A program made the translations under genes and the position numbers. A stretch of DNA of 64,000 nt. It comes from WHSW01 sp963769945. GTDB taxonomy: Bacteria > Actinomycetota > Thermoleophilia > Solirubrobacterales > 70-9. Shown piece after piece: positions 17,362 through 25,764 of this stretch; within the stretch, counting starts at the first letter, position 1, and each line of letters begins with the position of its first letter. Under the pieces are notes generated by a model. The model saw only the letters and a program-made list of their open reading frames with translations. It ran no database searches and was not told the origin of the DNA. The stretch lies in the NCBI GenBank assembly GCA_963769945.1, contig CAVYOA010000004.1:157861-221860 (forward strand), written 5' to 3'.

Positions 17362-18570
17362 ATGATCAACCTCGAAACCCCGAAGAAATTCAAGGCGCTT
17401 GTCGGGCAAGCCAACCAGGTCGCGACCGAGGTCCTGCGCCCGAACTCACGCAAGTACGACCGCGCCGAGCACACCTACCCCAAGGAGCTCGACATGCTGG
17501 CGGCGCTCGTTGACGGCATGAACGATGGCTCCGACCTCGGTGGCGCTGGTGCGGCCGGCGTCCGCCGCTCGACCAACGGCGACGCCGGCAACCGTAACGG
17601 CTCCAACATGGCGACCGTGCTCAGCGTGATCGAGATGTGCTGGGGTGATGTCGGCTTGACGCTGTCGATGCCGCGCCAGGGCCTTGGCAACTCGGCGATT
17701 GCCTCGGTCGCCGACGATTCCCAGCTCGAGCGCTACGCGGGGAAGTGGGCGGCGATGGCGATCACCGAGCCCGAGGCGGGCTCGGACTCGGCGGCGATCA
17801 GGACCACCGCGGTGCTCGACGGCGACGAGTACGTGCTCAACGGCGAGAAGATCTACGTCACAGCCGGGGAGCGTGCGGAGCTCGTCGTCGTCTGGGCGAC
17901 GCTCGATCGCTCGCAGGGCCGCGCCGCGATCAAGTCCTTTGTCGTCGAGCGCTCCAACCCCGGCCTCATCCTCGACCGCCTCGAGCACAAGCTTGGGATC
18001 AGGGCGTCAGACACGGCCGCCTTTCGGCTCGAGAACTGCCGGGTGCCAGCCGAGGATCTTCTCGGCAGCCCCGAGATCGACACGAAGAAGTCGTTCGCCG
18101 GCGCGATGCAGACTTTCGACAACACCCGGCCACTGGTCGCCGGGATGGCGGTCGGTCTCGCCCGCGCCTGCCTCGAGCGCACCCAGGAGCTGCTCGCCGA
18201 CGCCGGAGTTGACGTCGACTACGACCGCCCACCGCACTCGCAGTCGGCGGCGGTGGCCGAGCTGATCGAGCTCGAGTCCGACTGGGAGGCTTCGCAGCTG
18301 CTCACGCTCCAGGCGGCCTGGATGGCCGACAACTCCAAGCCGAACTCGCTGCAGGCCTCCTACGCCAAGGCCAAGGCCGCGCGCAGCTGCGTCGAGATCG
18401 CGCTGCGCTGCGTGGCGCTGTGTGGAACCGTCGGCTACGGCGAGGACGAGTTGCTGGAGAAATGGTCGCGCGACGCCAAGATCCTCGACATCTTCGAGGG
18501 CACGCAGCAGATCCAGCTACTTATCATCGCTCGCCAGCTGCTCGGCAAGACCTCGGCCGAGCTCAAGTAG
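17362..18570 (+). CDS. Acyl-CoA dehydrogenase (second, FadE5-like context)
   Basis: 402 residues. FAD/substrate signature WAAMAITEPEAGSDSAAIRT, hinge motif EKIYVTAGERAELVVVWATL, and the C-terminal catalytic segment DAKILDIFEGTQQIQLLIIARQ with the Glu base. The N-terminal domain is slightly unusual, with a Gly/Ala-rich insertion (SDLGGAGAAGVRRSTNGDAG). It catalyses the first step of beta-oxidation. The context (thiolase, FabG4 type, HtdX type downstream) matches the mycobacterial fadE5 locus, though fadE5 itself encodes a longer protein. Confidence 0.9.
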   Translation: MINLETPKKFKALVGQANQVATEVLRPNSRKYDRAEHTYPKELDMLAALVDGMNDGSDLGGAGAAGVRRSTNGDAGNRNGSNMATVLSVIEMCWGDVGLTLSMPRQGLGNSAIASVADDSQLERYAGKWAAMAITEPEAGSDSAAIRTTAVLDGDEYVLNGEKIYVTAGERAELVVVWATLDRSQGRAAIKSFVVERSNPGLILDRLEHKLGIRASDTAAFRLENCRVPAEDLLGSPEIDTKKSFAGAMQTFDNTRPLVAGMAVGLARACLERTQELLADAGVDVDYDRPPHSQSAAVAELIELESDWEASQLLTLQAAWMADNSKPNSLQASYAKAKAARSCVEIALRCVALCGTVGYGEDELLEKWSRDAKILDIFEGTQQIQLLIIARQLLGKTSAELK

Positions 18571-18606
18571 CCGCCCAACGGCACCCCAACGACGCAAAGG
18601 AAGAGC

Positions 18607-19914
18607 TTGAACTCAAAGACCCGCCCCGTCGCCATCCTCGCCGGCAATCGGATTCCCTTCGCTCGCTCCAACGGCGCCTACGCCAAGGCCTCCAATCAGG
18701 ACATGCTCACGGTTGCGCTCGATGGCCTGGTCGAGCGCGCGGGCCTCGATGACGAGGTCTTGGGCGAGGTCGCCGCGGGCGCCGTGCTCAAGCACAGCCG
18801 CGACTTCAACCTGACGCGCGAATGTGTGCTCGGCTCGAAGCTGGCGCCGCAGACTCCCGCCTATGACGTCGGCCAGGCGTGTGGGACCGGGCTCGAGGCC
18901 GCGATCCTCGTCGCGAACAAGATCGCGCTGGGCCAGCAGGAGTCGGCGATCGCCGGCGGCGTCGATACGACCTCAGACGCGCCAATCGCACTCAACGACG
19001 ACTTGCGCGAGATCCTGCTCGAGCTCAACAGTGCTCGCTCCAACACCGACCGGCTCAAGGCGGTGGCAAAGCTTCGCCCGGGCCAGATCGTCCCCGACTA
19101 CCCCCGCAACGCCGAGCCGCGCACAGGGCTCTCGATGGGAGGGCACACCGCGATCATGGCCGAGGAATGGGGGGTGACCCGGCTTGAGCAGGACGAGCTC
19201 GCCGCTGCCAGCCACCGCAACCTCGCGGCCGCCTACGACAGCGGCTTCATGGACGACCTGCTGACGCCGTACCTGGGACTCGAGCAAGATCAGAATCTGC
19301 GTGCCGACTCGAGCGTCGAGAAGTTGGCGAAGCTGCGCCCCGTGTTTGGCGGCGAGACCGGTACGTTGACCGCCGGCAACTCGACCCCGCTCTCCGACGG
19401 CGCCTCGGTTGTGCTGCTCGCAAGCGACGATTGGGCTACGGCGCACGCAAAGACGCCGCTCGCCTACATGGTCGATGCCGAGACAGCCGCGGTGGATTAC
19501 GTAGGCAAGAAGGAGGGGCTGCTGATGGCGCCCGCATACGCGGTGCCGCGAATGCTGGCGCGCAACAGGCTCACCCTGCAGGACTTCGACCTCTACGAGA
19601 TTCACGAGGCGTTTGCGGCGCAGGTGCTGTGCACGCTCAAGGCCTGGGAGGATCCGGTGTTCTGCAAGCAGCGCCTCGGTCTCGAGCAGCCGCTCGGCTC
19701 GATCGACCGCGCCAAGCTCAACGTCAAGGGCGGCTCGCTCGCCGCCGGGCACCCGTTTGCCGCAACCGGCGGGCGCATCATCGCCGGCCTCGCCAAGGCC
19801 CTCGTCGAGCGCGGCGGCGGCCGCGGCTTGATCTCGATCTGCGCCGCAGGCGGGCAGGGCGTAGTCGCGATCATCGAGCGCAAGGCAAGCGGCGGCCGCG
19901 GCTCGAAGCGATGA
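18607..19914 (+). CDS. fadA: Acetyl-CoA acetyltransferase / 3-ketoacyl-CoA thiolase (FadA2/FadI-like)
   Basis: 435 residues from TTG 18607 with AAAGGAAG three bases upstream. The nucleophile Cys lies in DVGQACGTGLEAAI; EIHEAFAAQVL, NVKGGSLAAGHPFAATGGRI and CAAGGQGVVAIIE supply the remaining catalytic His/Cys. It cleaves 3-ketoacyl-CoA with CoA or runs in reverse. The stop overlaps the start of the FabG gene (ATGA). Confidence 0.92.
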   Translation: MNSKTRPVAILAGNRIPFARSNGAYAKASNQDMLTVALDGLVERAGLDDEVLGEVAAGAVLKHSRDFNLTRECVLGSKLAPQTPAYDVGQACGTGLEAAILVANKIALGQQESAIAGGVDTTSDAPIALNDDLREILLELNSARSNTDRLKAVAKLRPGQIVPDYPRNAEPRTGLSMGGHTAIMAEEWGVTRLEQDELAAASHRNLAAAYDSGFMDDLLTPYLGLEQDQNLRADSSVEKLAKLRPVFGGETGTLTAGNSTPLSDGASVVLLASDDWATAHAKTPLAYMVDAETAAVDYVGKKEGLLMAPAYAVPRMLARNRLTLQDFDLYEIHEAFAAQVLCTLKAWEDPVFCKQRLGLEQPLGSIDRAKLNVKGGSLAAGHPFAATGGRIIAGLAKALVERGGGRGLISICAAGGQGVVAIIERKASGGRGSKR

Positions 19915-21314
19915 GCGACTTCTACTCCCAACTCGTCAACAGCCGCATCGGCGGACTCGTCGCCTCCAACGTCGGCCTGCCCCAGCCGGTCGAGCTCGAC
20001 CGTTACGTCGAGGGCGCGCCGGTGATCCAAGGCGAGGTGCTGGTAGGTGCGACGGAGGGCAGCCGGCTTGCGGCGCCGATCGCCCGAGTTCTGGCGGCGA
20101 TCGACGCTGAGGTCCGTAGCGAGCTCGAGGGCGAGGTGCGTAGCGCGCTTGGCGAGGCCGGTCTCGACGCCTCGGTGTGGAACGCCGACGCAGCCGGGGA
20201 CCAGCGCTTCAAGGCACTCGTCTTCGACGCGACCGCAATCGGCGACTCCACCCGGTTGCGGGAGCTCAGGGATTTCTTCGGCCCGACGATCCGCCGCGTC
20301 GAGCAATCCGGGCGCGTGATCGTGCTGGCGACGCCCCCCGAGGACTGCGCGACCCCGCGCGCCGCGACAGCCCAGCGGGCCCTGGAGGGCTTCGTTCGCT
20401 CGGTCGGCAAAGAGGTACGCCGCGGCGCCAGCGCGCAGCTCGTCTACGTCGCGCCCGGCGCCGAGGACCAAATCGAATCGACGTTGCGGTTCCTGCTCTC
20501 GCCGCGCTCGGCCTACGTTTCGGGCCAGGTGGTGCGGATCGCGCCCTCTGAGCGCCATCCCGAGATCGACTGGCAGCGCCCGCTGGCAGGCAAGGTGGCG
20601 CTAGTCACCGGAGCTTCGCGCGGGATCGGCGCCGAGGTGGCGCGCGTGCTCGCTCGCGATGGCGCCCACGTAGTCGGCCTCGACATCCCGGCGCTGGCAG
20701 ACGACCTCGACCGGCTCATGGGAGAGATCGGCGGCTCTTGGGTCACGGTCGACATCACCACAGCGCAGGCGCCCACGGTCATCGCCGACCAGCTGGAAGG
20801 CGAGCACGGCGGCGTCGATGTCGTGGTCCACAACGCCGGCGTGACCAAGGACAAGACGCTTGGGCGAATGGATGAAGGGCGCTGGAGCGTGCTTATGGAG
20901 ATCAACCTCTGCGCACAGGAGCGCATCGACGACGAGCTGCTAGGCCGCGACCTGCTTCGCCCCGACGGCCGCGTGATCAGCGTCTCCTCGATCTCTGGGA
21001 TCGCCGGCAACGCAGGTCAGACCAACTACGCGACTTCGAAGGCTGGCGTGATCGGCATGGTGCAGTCGATGGCGCCGCTGTTGAGCAAACGCGCGGCGAC
21101 GATCAACGCGGTCGCGCCCGGCTTCATCGAGACGGCGATGACCGCGGCGATGCCGATCGCAACGCGTGAAGCCGGCAGACGGATGAACTCGATGAGCCAG
21201 GGCGGCTTGCCGCTTGATGTCGGTGAAACGATCGCGTGGCTCGCGAGCCCGGGCTCGGCCGGCGTCAACGGCAACGTGATCCGGGTCTGCGGCCAGAGCC
21301 TGATCGGGGCATGA
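19911..21314 (+). CDS. fabG: High-molecular-weight 3-oxoacyl-ACP/CoA reductase (FabG4-like)
   Basis: 467 residues from ATG 19911. Residues 1-210 form an inactive flavodoxin-like N-terminal domain starting MSDFYSQLVNSRIGGLVASN, as in mycobacterial FabG4. Residues 220-467 are a complete SDR: GASRGIGAEVARVLARDG, HNAGVTKDKTLGRMDEGRW, SVSSISGIAGNAGQTNYATSK (Ser, Tyr, Lys). It reduces 3-oxoacyl thioesters with NAD(P)H. Overlaps the thiolase gene by 4 bases and the dehydratase gene by 4 bases. Confidence 0.92.
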   Translation: MSDFYSQLVNSRIGGLVASNVGLPQPVELDRYVEGAPVIQGEVLVGATEGSRLAAPIARVLAAIDAEVRSELEGEVRSALGEAGLDASVWNADAAGDQRFKALVFDATAIGDSTRLRELRDFFGPTIRRVEQSGRVIVLATPPEDCATPRAATAQRALEGFVRSVGKEVRRGASAQLVYVAPGAEDQIESTLRFLLSPRSAYVSGQVVRIAPSERHPEIDWQRPLAGKVALVTGASRGIGAEVARVLARDGAHVVGLDIPALADDLDRLMGEIGGSWVTVDITTAQAPTVIADQLEGEHGGVDVVVHNAGVTKDKTLGRMDEGRWSVLMEINLCAQERIDDELLGRDLLRPDGRVISVSSISGIAGNAGQTNYATSKAGVIGMVQSMAPLLSKRAATINAVAPGFIETAMTAAMPIATREAGRRMNSMSQGGLPLDVGETIAWLASPGSAGVNGNVIRVCGQSLIGA

Positions 21315-22250
21315 GCGAGCGGGTTCGGCGCCTCGATGCGTCGCCGTCGGCGCTGTCGATTTACGCCCGCGCTGGGCTGGGCGCGGTCCCCGGCAGCGGT
21401 CGTCTGCCCTTTCTTGCCGGCGGGGGCGGGGATGTGCCCGAGACCGTGTTCGAGCTCGACGACGTCGCCGTCGATCTCGAGCATCTGGCCGCCTACTGTC
21501 GCGTCTGCAACTTCGGCTTGCGCCAGACGCTGCCACCGACGTATCCGCACGTCCTCGCCTTCCCGATGCACCTGGCGTTGATGACCGACCCGAGCTTTCC
21601 CGTGCCCGCGATCGGCTCCGTGCACTTCGCCAACGAGATCACCCAGCGCCGGCCGATTCGAGTCGGCGAGGAGCTCTCGCTTCGGGTGCGCGCGACCAGG
21701 CTCGAGGCGCATCCAAAGGGACGGACGTTCTCGCTTCTGACCGAGGCGCAGGTCGGCGAGGAGGTGGTGTGGGAGTCGCGGAGCACGAACCTGCGGCGGG
21801 ACGAGGGCATCGGGTGGTGGTGAGGGTTCGGTCAGTGAGGGGGTAAGGCACCCGAGCGCAAGTGGCGCTGGCGAAGGCGTCGACGTCACCGAGCTCTCAA
21901 CAGAGGCGGAGTGGAGGCTTGGCGGCGATCTCGGGCGGCGCTATGCGGGCGTCTCGGGTGATCGCAACCCGATCCATCTCTATGGGCTGACCGCGAAGGC
22001 GTTCGGCTTTCCTGGCCAGATCGCCCACGGTATGTGGACCAAGGCGCGCTGCCTCGCCCAGCTCGAGCCGCGCCTGCCAGGCGCGTTCACGGTCGAAGTC
22101 GCCTTCAAGCGCCCGATCCTGCTGCCCGCCACGGTCGAGTTCGCCAGCGACGCCGGCGCCGACGGCGCGATCCGCTTCGGCGTCCGCAGCCCCTCCGGCG
22201 AGCCCCATCTCGCCGGTGCGATCACCCCGCAACCGCCGAGCGGCAGCTAA
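21311..22250 (+). CDS. Two-domain MaoC/HtdX-like 3-hydroxyacyl-thioester dehydratase (frameshifted)
   Basis: First part (21311-21823) encodes the N-terminal hot-dog domain: MSERVRRLDASPSALSIYAR, GSVHFANEITQRRPIRVGEE, GRTFSLLTEAQVGEEVVWES. It hits TGA at 21821. The second hot-dog domain continues in another frame from just upstream of this stop: WRLGGDLGRRYAGVSGDRN, PIHLYGLTAKAFGFPGQIAH, GMWTKARCLAQLEPRLPGA, with the hydratase Asp/His dyad. Joining the frames at the TGG-TGG-TGA run near 21813 gives about 313 residues, near the length of HtdX (about 280). An extra base there is the simplest explanation. It dehydrates 3-hydroxyacyl thioesters and completes the operon chemistry. Confidence 0.85.
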
Positions 22251-22285
22251 CGCCAACTATTGGACGAAATCTGCCGCTCGGCGGT
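22232..22285. terminator. Bidirectional hairpin between convergent genes
   Basis: A perfect 15-bp inverted repeat (ACCGCCGAGCGGCAG and its complement) separated by 24 bases that contain the dehydratase stop codon. It lies between the dehydratase and the convergent HAD gene, whose stop is at 22288. Position and symmetry suit a shared terminator, although no T run follows on either strand. Confidence 0.55.
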
Positions 22286-22287
22286 GG

Positions 22288-22947
22288 TCAGAGGCCGAGG
22301 CGGGATCGCAGCTCGGGGGAGTGGAGTGAGTCGACGAGCTCGTGGGCCTCGCCGAGGTCGACGCCTTCGAGCGAGGGGACGCCGATCACGGTGAGACCGG
22401 CCGCGACGCCCGCTGCAACTCCCGTCGGCGAGTCCTCGAGCACGATCACGTCGGGGCTCGGGTCGACGCGCAGCTGGCGACACGCCTCGAGGTAGGGATC
22501 GGGCGCCGGTTTCGGCGCCGCGACCTCGTGCCCGCTGACGACGACATCGAAGCACCCGCTCATCTCGACGAGCTCGAGCGCGACGTCGATGAACAGCCGT
22601 GGCGAGTTGGAAACCAGGCCGACGGGCACCTCACGGTCGCGCAGCGCTTCCACCAATTCGACAGCTCCGGGCATCGTCTCAATCCCGCGCTTGAGCTCGG
22701 CAAGGACGAGCTCGTCGAGCTCGGCGGTCAGCTCGGTTGCCTTGCCCGGCTCGTCTAGGAACTTCTCCAGCATGGCGCCGTTGATGTGAGCCGGGGTGCC
22801 GACGAGCTTCTGCTTGTGGGCCAGGGTGAACTCGCGCCCGCGGCGCCCGAACAAATCCTGCTCGGCGCGAGTCCAGACCGTCTCGGTGTCTAGCAGGAGA
22901 CCGTCGTTATCGAATATGACCGCTGCCGGCCGCGTCAAGTCGTTCAA
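22288..22947 (-). CDS. HAD-superfamily hydrolase (beta-phosphoglucomutase/phosphatase-like)
   Basis: 219 residues. Motif I is VIFDNDGLLLDTETVW (nucleophile Asp and DxD partner), the helical cap follows, then motif II VPVGLVSNSPRLFIDVAL (Ser), a Lys in VAAPKPAPDPYLEAC, and motif IV VIVLEDSPTGVAAGVAAG. This order is subfamily I with a C1 cap, covering phosphatases and phosphomutases for small sugar phosphates. It follows the SDR gene with one base between stop and start, so the two form an operon. Confidence 0.88.
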   Translation of the reverse strand: MNDLTRPAAVIFDNDGLLLDTETVWTRAEQDLFGRRGREFTLAHKQKLVGTPAHINGAMLEKFLDEPGKATELTAELDELVLAELKRGIETMPGAVELVEALRDREVPVGLVSNSPRLFIDVALELVEMSGCFDVVVSGHEVAAPKPAPDPYLEACRQLRVDPSPDVIVLEDSPTGVAAGVAAGLTVIGVPSLEGVDLGEAHELVDSLHSPELRSRLGL

Positions 22948-22948
22948 G

Positions 22949-23800
22949 TCACGACGGAGCCGACGGGCCCCAGTCGTCGACGAAGAGGTCGAGCATCAGC
23001 TCTCCCTCCGCTTCCTTGTAGATGCTGAAGTCGGTGACGCCCGCCTCGGCGAGCACCTCGTCGTCGATGAAGGCGTTGCCGGTGCACTCCCGCGGATCGC
23101 GGCGCAGGATCTCGTGGGCCGCGTCGGCATAGATCTCGGGTGTGCGCGCCCGTGCCATCGCGGCGTCGCCGCCGAGCAGATTCTGCACGGCGGCCGTGGC
23201 GATTAGGGTGCGCGGCCAGAGGCAGTTGCCGGCAACGCCGTGCTCGGCCTCGTCGGCAGCGAGGCCGAGGGTCAGCATCGTCATCCCCATTTTCGAGAGC
23301 GTGTAGGGCGCGTTGTTCTTGAGCCACTTCGGGTCGGCACTCAGCGGTGGCGACAGCGTCAGCACATGGGCGTGAGATGACTCGCGCAGGTGGGGGAGGG
23401 CAGTTCGGCTTAGGAGGAAGGTGCCGCGCGTGTTGATGTCTGCCATCAGGTCGTAGCGCTTGGGCTCGAGCTCGGAGATCGGCACGAGGTTGATCGCGCT
23501 GGCGTTGTTGACGACGATGTCGATGCCGCCGAAGTGCTGCGCGGTCTGTGCCGCCGCAGCGGCGACCTGTTCGTCGTCGCGCACGTCGCCGACGATCGCC
23601 AGGGCCTCGCCGCCGGCCTGTTCGATCTCTTCGGCGGCGGTGTAGATCGTGCCCGGCAGCTTCGGGTGCGGCTCGGCGGTCTTGGCCATGATCGCGACGC
23701 GGGCGCCGTCACGGGCCAGTCGCTTGGCGATCGCAAGGCCGATGCCTCGGCTGCCGCCCGACATCAACACGACCTTGCCCGCCAGCGGTGAATCGTTCAT
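22949..23800 (-). CDS. Short-chain dehydrogenase/reductase (HSDL2-like)
   Basis: 283 residues. NAD(P) motif VVLMSGGSRGIGLAIAKRL, the basic loop VAIMAKTAEPHPKLPGTIYT typical of the human HSDL2-related group, and NNASAINLVPISELE. The active site has a Ser in HVLTLSPPLSADPKW and Tyr-x3-Lys in NAPYTLSKMGMTML. The C-terminal segment GNAFIDDEVLAEAGVTDFS is also conserved in that group. Cytosolic oxidoreductase of unknown, probably lipid-like, substrate. Confidence 0.88.
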   Translation of the reverse strand: MNDSPLAGKVVLMSGGSRGIGLAIAKRLARDGARVAIMAKTAEPHPKLPGTIYTAAEEIEQAGGEALAIVGDVRDDEQVAAAAAQTAQHFGGIDIVVNNASAINLVPISELEPKRYDLMADINTRGTFLLSRTALPHLRESSHAHVLTLSPPLSADPKWLKNNAPYTLSKMGMTMLTLGLAADEAEHGVAGNCLWPRTLIATAAVQNLLGGDAAMARARTPEIYADAAHEILRRDPRECTGNAFIDDEVLAEAGVTDFSIYKEAEGELMLDLFVDDWGPSAPS

Positions 23801-23842
23801 CGACCTGACGCTATTCGATCGGCCGCATCGGCCCCGCAGGGC

Positions 23843-24919
23843 TCAGAACGGACGCTCGGCCTCGTCGCCGCGGCGGTGCTGGCCAACCCAGTCGTCGACG
23901 CGTTGCCATTGCTGATAGAGCCATCGCGTGCGCGCTTGATCGCCGGCCGGGATCGTGTCGGCAGCGCAGCGCCAGTAGCGAACACGGATAGTCCGACCGA
24001 CGAGCCCGCCGGCCCAGATGTCGGAGATGTACTGAAAACCGTCGAAGCCGACGTGGCCGCAGAAGACAATGTCCACTCCCGCGGCGCTGTCGAGCAGCGC
24101 CAGTGGGCCGCCGAGGCGCGGCGGCAGCAGGTTCTCGAGGCGGTTGGCCATCGGCGCGATCTCCGGCTGGCGCTCGGCGATCACCTCCTGCGCGCGGGCA
24201 ATCTTCTTCTCTGTCGCGCGCGTGCCTTCGGGATAGACGAGGATGCCCTCGCCGGGCCCGAGATCGTCGGCCAAGGTTGCGAGCGTGGCGATCTCGGCTT
24301 CGGGGTCGGTCGAGGCGCGACGGATGTACACCGTCGGCACCCAGCGACCGCCGATGTCGATCGTGGGAATGATCTGGAGCTCGCGCTTGAGCACGAAGCG
24401 TAAGCCGATGCCGTGCGCGGCGGTAACGGTGTAGTCGGGCAGGACGTTGTCGATGATGCTGGCGTGGCGCATCATGATCACGATCGGCCCCGGAGCGACC
24501 TGCTCGAGACCCTCGATCTCGAAGCGCAGCCCGAACAGCACCCTGATTCCGCCCATGTGGCTGCGCGCCCAATGCAGGCGCAGGCCGTAGAGCAGGCGGC
24601 GCCGGCGCAGCGAGCCCTTGCCGAACGGTCCGGCGGTGACGATCCAGATGGCGGCGAGACCGGCGAGGGCGCGCATCTCACCGAACAAGAACCACCACAG
24701 AAACGCAACCAGCCGGGCGCCGACCCAAGGCTTTCGCCGGCCTAGCCAGAGGGCGAGATCGACAACGGCCGCAGCCACCACCAGCAGCGGCAGCAACACC
24801 GTGACCAAGATGAAGGCGAGCAGCTCGAGCGAGATCCCGCGAACCCGGCGAATGATGCGCGCACCGCGTGCACCGTCATCCTCAAACAGCGGTCCGGCTG
24901 TGGGTGGCAGGATGCGCAT
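23843..24919 (-). CDS. PlsC-type 1-acyl-glycerol-phosphate acyltransferase family membrane protein
   Basis: 358 residues from ATG 24919 (MRILPPTAGPLF); a longer upstream reading would cross the riboswitch region and is rejected. Two or three N-terminal hydrophobic helices (LLAFILVTVLLPLLVVAAAV; LAGLAAIWIVTAGPFG) anchor it. The acyltransferase motif H-x4-D is MRHASIIDN near residue 158, and the phosphate-binding motif is VYPEGTRATEKK near 232. It transfers an acyl chain onto a phospholipid precursor or glycolipid. It follows the SDR/HAD pair on the same strand with opposite-facing peptidase downstream. Confidence 0.82.
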   Translation of the reverse strand: MRILPPTAGPLFEDDGARGARIIRRVRGISLELLAFILVTVLLPLLVVAAAVVDLALWLGRRKPWVGARLVAFLWWFLFGEMRALAGLAAIWIVTAGPFGKGSLRRRRLLYGLRLHWARSHMGGIRVLFGLRFEIEGLEQVAPGPIVIMMRHASIIDNVLPDYTVTAAHGIGLRFVLKRELQIIPTIDIGGRWVPTVYIRRASTDPEAEIATLATLADDLGPGEGILVYPEGTRATEKKIARAQEVIAERQPEIAPMANRLENLLPPRLGGPLALLDSAAGVDIVFCGHVGFDGFQYISDIWAGGLVGRTIRVRYWRCAADTIPAGDQARTRWLYQQWQRVDDWVGQHRRGDEAERPF

Positions 24920-25043
24920 CAACCTCGATCCTAGGCCCTGATTTAGCCTGCACCTGGGCGCTTTGTGAGCATCTGCTTGCAAACGTCCTTGCAGATTTGT
25001 ACACTCGCGGCCTCGAACAACAGGTAATGCCGAATCTCGGGCT

Positions 25044-25180
25044 CTGTCACAGGGCGCGAGAGCGGGGGAACCATCTGTATCGGGGCTAACCCGGCCAAGC
25101 CTCACTGAGGCCGCCGGGGGCGCAGGCTCTTTCAGCGCCAGCCCGTCAGCTAACCCCGTAGGCCGACGAAAGGGAAACGG
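25044..25180 (+). ncRNA. c-di-AMP riboswitch (ydaO-yuaA type)
   Basis: Recognised from conserved blocks in order: AGCGGGGGAACC (25061-25072), CGGGGCTAA (25081), GCCTCACTGAGGCCGCC (a short hairpin, 25098-25114), GCCCGTCAGCTAACCCCGTA (25141-25160) and GACGAAAGGGA (25165). These match the ydaO core (GGGGAACC..., CAGCTAACC.CGTAGGC, GA.AGGGA). It ends a few bases before the start of a secreted M23 peptidase. Actinobacterial ydaO elements control cell-wall hydrolases, normally switching expression off when c-di-AMP is high. Exact ends are approximate. Confidence 0.85.
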
Positions 25181-25185
25181 TCACG

Positions 25186-25755
25186 TTGACGCACTTGAGA
25201 CGGAGATCCGCGCGCTCGGCGCTAGCTGGGACCGGCGCAACGATGATGCTCGCGGCCCTCGCCGCGGGCGCCTGGGCCGCCGGCAGCGGCGGCGTTGGGC
25301 CCGGAGGTGGAGGCGTGGGCGACGAGGCCCTGCCGATCCCCGCCGGCCTGGAGGCCGCGTTCCCGGTGGTCGGCCGCCACACCTACGGCGACGGCCTCGG
25401 CGCCGGCCGCGACCACCAGGGCATAGACCTGATGGCCAACTGCGGCAAGCGCGTAGTCGCCGCCTATCCGGGACGGGTCGAGTTTCGCGAGTACCACGGT
25501 TCCGCCGGCAACTACGTCGTCATCGACGGCAAGCGCCGGCTCGAAGACACCGTCTACATGCATCTGCAGGAGGCCTCCTACGTTCGCAAGCGAGAGGCCG
25601 TCGTCGCCGGCCAGACGATCGGCCGCGTGGGAACGACGGGCAACTCCAGCGCCTGCCACCTGCATTTCGAGATGTGGTCCGGTCCGGGCTGGTACGACGG
25701 CGGCTCGCCAGTCGATCCTGAGCCATTTTTGCGCAGCGTCGACAAGAAGCGCTGA
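25186..25755 (+). CDS. Secreted M23-family peptidoglycan endopeptidase
   Basis: 189 residues from TTG 25186. An N-terminal signal peptide or anchor (SALAGTGATMMLAALAAGAW) is followed by a Gly-rich linker and a LytM/M23 domain: DHQGIDLMANCGKRVVAAYP (zinc His and Asp), VYMHLQEASYV, and the HxH motif SACHLHFEMWSGPGW. All zinc ligands are present. It cleaves peptide cross-bridges of peptidoglycan outside the membrane. The c-di-AMP riboswitch directly upstream links it to cell-wall and turgor homeostasis. Start choice is uncertain because the riboswitch 3' end overlaps the ribosome-binding region, as expected for translational control. Confidence 0.88.
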   Translation: MTHLRRRSARSALAGTGATMMLAALAAGAWAAGSGGVGPGGGGVGDEALPIPAGLEAAFPVVGRHTYGDGLGAGRDHQGIDLMANCGKRVVAAYPGRVEFREYHGSAGNYVVIDGKRRLEDTVYMHLQEASYVRKREAVVAGQTIGRVGTTGNSSACHLHFEMWSGPGWYDGGSPVDPEPFLRSVDKKR

Positions 25756-25764
25756 GCTAGCGGT

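Noticed and set aside
21800..21830. Programmed frameshifting in the dehydratase gene
   Set aside because: No slippery heptamer or downstream structure; other genes in the window show random single-base breaks, so an error is simpler.
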